DNA of 11,550 nt from a bacterium (GTDB taxonomy: Bacteria; Patescibacteria; Dojkabacteria; SC72). A model generated the notes under the pieces. That model was not told the origin of the DNA. It saw only the letters and a program-made list of their open reading frames with translations, and did no database searches. The position numbers were made by a program, and so were the translations under genes. The stretch is taken from the NCBI GenBank assembly GCA_029553845.1, contig JAKPKF010000088.1, positions 1-11,550 on the forward strand, written 5' to 3'. Shown here one piece after another: positions 8,400-11,550 of the stretch; within the stretch, counting starts at the first letter, position 1, and every line of letters starts with the position of its first letter.

Positions 8400-8680
8400 A
8401 CGAAAAAGACTACTCAGACAAACTATTAAAGGTACAAAAAGACTACATGAAGTGTCAACACGGAATGATTGAGGTAATGACACAGATGAAAGATACCCTC
8501 GTTCAAATCAATGACCAGAATGTACTCCATAACTCAAAAGACGATGCAAGATACGATACTATAGAAAGACTTATCTCGGCAGTAGAATCAAGGTCAAAGG
8601 TAATGAACTCAATCTTTTATGTAGTAATCCTTGCAATAGTAGTCTTAGCTGGTGCAGAAAAAGTTTTACAGTTTTTATGA
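8396..8680 (+). CDS. XhlA-like one-TM lysis accessory protein
   Basis: This 94-residue protein has a charged, helical N-terminal part (residues ~1-66, likely coiled coil) with heptad-like Ile/Leu/Met spacing. One hydrophobic membrane helix follows (NSIFYVVILAIVVLAGAEKV, ~71-90), then a very short tail. Size and topology match haemolysin XhlA-type proteins, which sit at the membrane and assist holin and endolysin in phage lysis. The family match is by architecture only. I chose the ATG at 8396 because it is in an ATGA overlap with the preceding mini-ORF. A TTG at 8285 would extend the frame but would overlap the fibre gene by 58 bases and has no ribosome binding site. The gene ends in an ATGA overlap with the next membrane-protein gene. 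Confidence 0.6.
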   Translation: MNEKDYSDKLLKVQKDYMKCQHGMIEVMTQMKDTLVQINDQNVLHNSKDDARYDTIERLISAVESRSKVMNSIFYVVILAIVVLAGAEKVLQFL

Positions 8681-8988
8681 ACATATTTTTTGTAGGTAGT
8701 TTAATACGAGCAGTAGTGTACTTATGGGTAGGAGTTACTGCACTTTCAATAGCCGACCTTTACGAGGATGGTTATAACTTTGCTGGTATGGATAGTGGGA
8801 TTATCAAAGCAATAATAAGTATCTTAAAACAATTATTCTTTGTTTTTACAATGTTAGCTTTTGTTGCTATTGAAAGAGCTTTTTCAACTGAAACGGAAAG
8901 CATCTTAACTTTACTTGTACCATTAGTTGTACTGCCTTTAGGTATGTTTCTTACTAAGTTTAGAAAGGAGTCAGTTAAAAAACAATGA
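8677..8988 (+). CDS. Holin-like membrane protein with about three TM helices
   Basis: This 103-residue, strongly hydrophobic protein starts in an ATGA overlap and has no convincing SD, so translation is probably coupled to the upstream gene. Probable membrane helices lie near residues 9-26, 44-66 and 76-94. The first loop is acidic (ADLYEDGYNFAGMDSG) and the C-terminal tail is basic (KFRKESVKKQ), which would place the C-terminus in the cytoplasm. Three helices with a charged C-terminus, within about 100 residues, is the classic class I holin layout, and the endolysin gene follows immediately. I do not recognise a specific holin family, and a different membrane role cannot be excluded. Confidence 0.55.
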   Translation: MNIFFVGSLIRAVVYLWVGVTALSIADLYEDGYNFAGMDSGIIKAIISILKQLFFVFTMLAFVAIERAFSTETESILTLLVPLVVLPLGMFLTKFRKESVKKQ

Positions 8989-9800
8989 CATTAAAAACAC
9001 CGTTAGAAAAAGAATACCCTGTTACACAGGATTGGAATGACCCTCGTTATCGTTCTTCATATACTAAATTTGGACTTTTAGGACACAATGGAGTTGATTA
9101 TGGAGTTCCAGCAGGTACAAGGATAGTTGCTCCACACGGAGGAAAGATAGTAGAAAACCTATTAGACTCTACAGGTTATGGATGGTATGTAAAAATAGAA
9201 AATGATAATGAAGGTTCAATACTCGGTCATTTTAAGGAACAATCTCAATGTAAAGTTGGCACAGAAGTTAGACAAGGGGATTTAGTAGGTTTATCAGGTA
9301 GCACAGGAAACTCTACAGGCCCTCATTTACATTGGGGATATTACAGATTTCCAAGAAAAAGGGACAATGGGTTTTCAGGAACAGTAGACCAGACTCATTG
9401 GTTAGGATTAGAAACCTTTGAAGATGAAATGCTTTATGAAAGAGCAGAAAAAGAAAAGTATAAAAAGGAAGCAAGAAATCTGCGAGAGGTTACACAAAGC
9501 CAAGCTGAAACTATTAAAGAACTTAATAAAGAAATAGAATCCCTTAACAAAGCCAAAGTTGACCTATCCTTTGAAATCGCACAGCTACAAGAACAGTTTG
9601 TAGAAGTTAGCAGAGAGAGGGATAGTCTGATAGATGTCTGCAATGGTTATGAAGTAGCCATTCCTAAGTTAAAAGAGCAAATTAAAGAGTTAGAAAACAA
9701 ACTTATATCACAAAATCCACTAAAAACATACTCATCTAAAGATTTAATAGGTGAGGTAATAAGTAGAGTAGTTAATAAATTTAAAGGAGCAAATATATGA
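8985..9800 (+). CDS. M23-family zinc metallopeptidase endolysin with C-terminal coiled coil
   Basis: This 271-residue protein has a LytM/M23-type peptidase domain at residues ~8-125. The HxxxD zinc motif is H34 and D38 (GHNGVDYG). H82 in GHF and H114 in HLHW supply the expected active-site histidines, and H116 the third zinc ligand. All expected ligands are present, so the enzyme should be active on peptidoglycan cross-bridges or stem peptides. No signal peptide is visible, so export would rely on a holin. Residues ~145-242 form a long Glu/Lys-rich coiled coil, an unusual tail in place of a recognised wall-binding domain. The start overlaps the holin-like gene (ATGA); the SD AAAGGAG ends 14 bases upstream, rather far, which suggests coupling. 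A virion-associated lysin is an alternative, but the cassette favours host lysis. Confidence 0.85.
   Translation: MTLKTPLEKEYPVTQDWNDPRYRSSYTKFGLLGHNGVDYGVPAGTRIVAPHGGKIVENLLDSTGYGWYVKIENDNEGSILGHFKEQSQCKVGTEVRQGDLVGLSGSTGNSTGPHLHWGYYRFPRKRDNGFSGTVDQTHWLGLETFEDEMLYERAEKEKYKKEARNLREVTQSQAETIKELNKEIESLNKAKVDLSFEIAQLQEQFVEVSRERDSLIDVCNGYEVAIPKLKEQIKELENKLISQNPLKTYSSKDLIGEVISRVVNKFKGANI
9783..9789 (+). promoter_or_regulatory. Shine-Dalgarno site for the two-TM holin-like gene
   Basis: AAAGGAG lies within the end of the endolysin gene, 7 bases before the ATG at 9797. This junction has both a 4-base ATGA overlap and its own good ribosome binding site. Confidence 0.75.
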
Positions 9801-10015
9801 TTCTAAAAATCAAAGAATTGTGGGACAAAATGCCCAAGCCAATAAAGGTAGCAATTTATTTAGCAGGTGCAGGACTTCTAAGTGAACTTGCATCCGCACT
9901 ATTAGGAACTAAACAACTGGACCTTGTAACCTATTTAAAGGTTGCAGTTGCTAATATTTTACTTGTTCTTGTAGCACAGATTAAAGGCTCGGTTGACAAT
10001 AAACCTGTTGAGTGA
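9797..10015 (+). CDS. Small two-TM holin-like membrane protein
   Basis: This 72-residue protein has a short basic N-terminus with a MPKPIK motif, then two hydrophobic helices (~16-37 and ~43-62) and a polar C-terminus. Small phage proteins with a Met-Pro-Lys start and two membrane helices often lie next to endolysins and are annotated as holins or holin-like. This one overlaps the endolysin stop by ATGA and is the last gene before the terminator. With the three-TM protein and the one-TM XhlA-like protein it makes a three-membrane-protein lysis set. Which member forms the lethal pore, and whether one acts as antiholin, cannot be told from sequence. Confidence 0.6.
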   Translation: MILKIKELWDKMPKPIKVAIYLAGAGLLSELASALLGTKQLDLVTYLKVAVANILLVLVAQIKGSVDNKPVE

Positions 10016-10036
10016 TATAGGTCAGTTAGTACTCTC

Positions 10037-10076
10037 ATCCCCCGATCCCCCGAATAAAAACGGGGGATTTTTTATT
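10037..10076 (+). terminator. Rho-independent terminator with duplicated 5' stem arm
   Basis: The sequence ATCCCCCG at 10045-10052 pairs perfectly with CGGGGGAT at 10061-10068 across an eight-base A-rich loop, and a T tract (10068-10073) follows at once. This is a strong intrinsic terminator 29 bases after the last lysis gene, closing the late operon. The 5' arm ATCCCCCG is also present in tandem at 10037-10044, so a second, longer-loop pairing is possible. Confidence 0.9.
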
Positions 10077-10089
10077 GTACAAAAAACCC

Positions 10090-10116
10090 TTGACAAAATA
10101 CCGATTCGGTGATTAG
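10090..10116 (+). promoter_or_regulatory. Candidate sigma-70-type promoter with internal palindrome
   Basis: A perfect -35 hexamer TTGACA occurs at 10090-10095, just after the terminator and upstream of the phosphoesterase gene, which needs a new start of transcription. No good -10 hexamer is found at 16-18 bases; GATTAG at 10111-10116 (15-base spacing) matches TATAAT at only three positions. The 11-base palindrome ACCGATTCGGT (10100-10110) lies between the two and could be an operator. Promoter identity is tentative. Confidence 0.35.
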
Positions 10117-10155
10117 GTGCGTTTGAAATGAGAGAGTACCAGAAAAGTCCTGACC

Positions 10156-10929
10156 ATGAACAATAAAAAAGAAAGGTACATGATTATTTCAGACCTTCAT
10201 GTACCCGATCACGACATAAAAACATTAAAGCTAATTTACAAGTTTATACCCTTTTATAAACCCGATTATTTAGACATTGTTGGAGATTTAGTCAATTTTA
10301 CGAAAATATCAAAATACACCCAGGATCCCTACTATGAAGAAACTTTGCAGGATGAAATAGCAACTGCAAGAGAGGTGTTGCAGGAAATAGTAGAGACCTC
10401 CAGGAAAGCAAACCCCAATGTAGTTATTACATTATTTGAAGGAAATCACGAGTCAAGATTACAAAAGTTTCTAGGTAGAAATGCCAAAGAATTAGCAAAT
10501 TTAGCATTTGACGATGAGTATTTAATATCAGTACCACACCTCTTCCAACTTAAGAAGTTTGGTATCAAATGGGTTCCGGAAACAAAAGTATTACAAAGAC
10601 ATAATGTATCCTTCTTTCACGGGCAGACTGTAAGAATAAAGGCAGGTTTCTCTGCACAAGCTAATATAGACAAGTTTGGTACTTCCGGATTTACAGGTCA
10701 TACTCACGGACTCGCACATATAACTAGAACTCAATCTGGTAACACTAAATTTTGGATTGAAACCGGATGCTTGTGTAACCTTAACCCAAGTCCTGCATAC
10801 GTTACACATCCGGATTGGACTCAAGGATTTGCAACAGCAGAATACAGTTTTGAAACCCACCAATTTTATCCTCAAATAGTTCCAATAATAAACCATAGTT
10901 TTCAATACAACGGAGAAATGTTCATATGA
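10156..10929 (+). CDS. Calcineurin-like metallophosphoesterase
   Basis: This 257-residue protein carries the full set of calcineurin-like phosphoesterase motifs: D13-x-H15 (SDLH), GD with D44, GNHE (N97, H98, E99), H155 in FFHGQ, and GHTH with H182 and H184. These residues bind two metal ions. The segment after GD reads GDLVN, whereas many members have a charged residue at the last position. The family includes protein phosphatases, nucleotidases, cyclic-nucleotide phosphodiesterases and DNA nucleases; phage copies are common but the substrate here cannot be told. The start at 10156 has only a weak ribosome binding site. An internal ATG at 10180, after GAAAGG but with only three bases of spacing, would remove eight residues and begin at MIISDLH, so it remains possible. 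The 3' end overlaps the HNH gene by ATGA, so the two are co-translated. Confidence 0.88.
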   Translation: MNNKKERYMIISDLHVPDHDIKTLKLIYKFIPFYKPDYLDIVGDLVNFTKISKYTQDPYYEETLQDEIATAREVLQEIVETSRKANPNVVITLFEGNHESRLQKFLGRNAKELANLAFDDEYLISVPHLFQLKKFGIKWVPETKVLQRHNVSFFHGQTVRIKAGFSAQANIDKFGTSGFTGHTHGLAHITRTQSGNTKFWIETGCLCNLNPSPAYVTHPDWTQGFATAEYSFETHQFYPQIVPIINHSFQYNGEMFI

Positions 10930-11402
10930 GATCAATAAGAGCCTCATTTTTGCTAATAAAAGAAGAAAATCCTTGTTGGAGTGGTTACACCTGTTTTTAT
11001 GAAGCAGTTAGAAATAGAAAATTTACAAAAGATAGAATTGCACGAGCTTTTAATAGACTTGTTCCGAAAGACGATTATTTTGATTCTAAAACTACAATAA
11101 TTAGACATCTTAGCAACGCATCAATGGAAGAAGGTACTCCTTATGAAACAGGAAGAGTGGATAGACTTAGAGTTGCCAAAATAAAATCCAGCGACTACGC
11201 AGTTTGGAGAAAGGCTGTATTTAAAAGAGATAACAATACTTGCGTAATATGTGGTACTAAATTCCCATTGGTAGCTCACCACATAGTCGAGTTTGTTAAA
11301 TCTCCTGAATTACGAATGGCTGTAAATAATGGTGTTACTCTTTGTGTTAGATGCCACAGAGATGTTCACAAAAAGATATTATCTGTACCAAAATTGATGT
11401 AG
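10926..11402 (+). CDS. HNH endonuclease
   Basis: This 158-residue protein has an HNH nuclease domain at ~90-150: W94 and a KRDNNTC lead-in, zinc-binding CxxC at C106/C109, the HH pair H118-H119, N134-N135, then C140/C143 and H144/H148. All hallmark residues of the Cys-containing HNH class are present, so it should be active on DNA. Residues 1-80 form a separate N-terminal region (GYTCFYEAVRNRKFTKDRIARAFNRLV), helical, basic and possibly DNA-binding, which I do not recognise with certainty. The start is in an ATGA overlap with the phosphoesterase. In several tailed phages an HNH nuclease works with the large terminase during packaging and is encoded just before the terminase genes, so that role is plausible. 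A freestanding homing endonuclease is the alternative. Confidence 0.85.
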   Translation: MRSIRASFLLIKEENPCWSGYTCFYEAVRNRKFTKDRIARAFNRLVPKDDYFDSKTTIIRHLSNASMEEGTPYETGRVDRLRVAKIKSSDYAVWRKAVFKRDNNTCVICGTKFPLVAHHIVEFVKSPELRMAVNNGVTLCVRCHRDVHKKILSVPKLM

Positions 11403-11550
11403 GTAAAAAACTACGTATTTTTAATCTATTTTCCCCCACAATCTATTTTTAGGACAAAGCTAGTACATTTCACCTTTCGCATTTTCACCCCTCTAATTTT
11501 GGCAATTTGCATTTTTTCATCGGTTGCAGAAATTTTCAAAAAAAGCTAAG
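11403..11550 (+). other. Non-coding terminal stretch with short direct repeats
   Basis: No gene with a credible start or length was found in these 148 bases on either strand. The + strand is pyrimidine-rich. It contains a 10-base direct repeat, AATCTATTTT, at 11423-11432 and 11440-11449, separated by a C-rich spacer. Degenerate CATTT(T)CACC-like units begin at 11466 and 11480, with a weaker one at 11510. The next gene presumably starts beyond the window. A regulatory, packaging or terminase-recognition role is possible but unproven. Confidence 0.4.

Noticed and set aside
10111..10116. GATTAG as a confident -10 element for the TTGACA at 10090.
   Set aside because: It has only three of six matches and 15-base spacing, so the promoter is reported as tentative.
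10591..10947. Minus-strand open frame of about 118 codons.
   Set aside because: It lies opposite the phosphoesterase, whose metal motifs are complete. The antisense product is Cys/Ser-rich with no recognisable domain and no ribosome binding site.
11404..11423. AT-rich near-palindrome around TACGTA after the HNH stop, considered as a terminator.
   Set aside because: The stem is almost all A-T with a bulge and essentially no loop, so it would not form a stable hairpin. No G-C clamp is present.
11426..11482. Minus-strand mini-ORF of 18 codons with a purine-rich stretch upstream.
   Set aside because: It is too short, has no recognisable product, and would be the only minus-strand gene in the window.
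1..11550. tRNA genes, CRISPR arrays, insertion sequences, integrase or attachment sites.
   Set aside because: No cloverleaf-like segment, regularly spaced repeats, transposase/integrase motifs or duplicated att-like sequence was seen on reading both strands.

Overview
The window is a block of tailed-phage (or prophage) genome, most likely from a virus with a short, podovirus-like tail. It is visibly AT-rich. Every gene supported here is on the + strand, and neighbouring genes are packed end to end, mostly with 4-base ATGA stop/start overlaps. The genetic code looks standard: TGA acts as a stop at many junctions and Trp is TGG. Several genes have strong AGGAGG-type ribosome binding sites, so the host is a low-GC bacterium with canonical initiation. 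The peptidoglycan-type M23 endolysin and the style of the tail-fibre C-terminus would suit a Firmicutes-like host, but that is inference and not proven by the sequence.

Layout. (1) 2-7039, virion interior and tail: the C-terminal end of a helical protein, a 1321-residue large structural or ejection-type protein, a 227-residue putative head-tail adaptor, and a 654-residue beta-rich tail nozzle or stabilisation-type protein carrying an FN3-like insert. (2) 7071-8342: a modular tail fibre or receptor-binding protein. (3) 8341-10015, lysis cassette: a two-step mini-ORF leader, an XhlA-like one-TM protein, a three-TM holin-like protein, an M23 metallopeptidase endolysin with a long coiled-coil tail, and a two-TM holin-like protein. 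(4) 10016-10155: a strong intrinsic terminator with a duplicated 5' arm, then a candidate promoter or operator. (5) 10156-11402, a second transcription unit: a calcineurin-like metallophosphoesterase and an HNH endonuclease. (6) 11403-11550: non-coding sequence with short direct repeats up to the window edge.

How it fits together: the first unit builds the portal-side interior, the connector, the tail and the host-recognition fibre, then lyses the cell. The terminator ends that late transcript. The phosphoesterase/HNH pair starts a new unit. In many phages an HNH gene lies just upstream of the terminase genes, so packaging genes may lie beyond the right edge (inference). No tRNA, insertion sequence, integrase or CRISPR array was seen. 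The most unusual local signal is the nested mini-ORF cascade in front of the lysis genes; no clearly new multi-gene defence or counter-defence system is visible.
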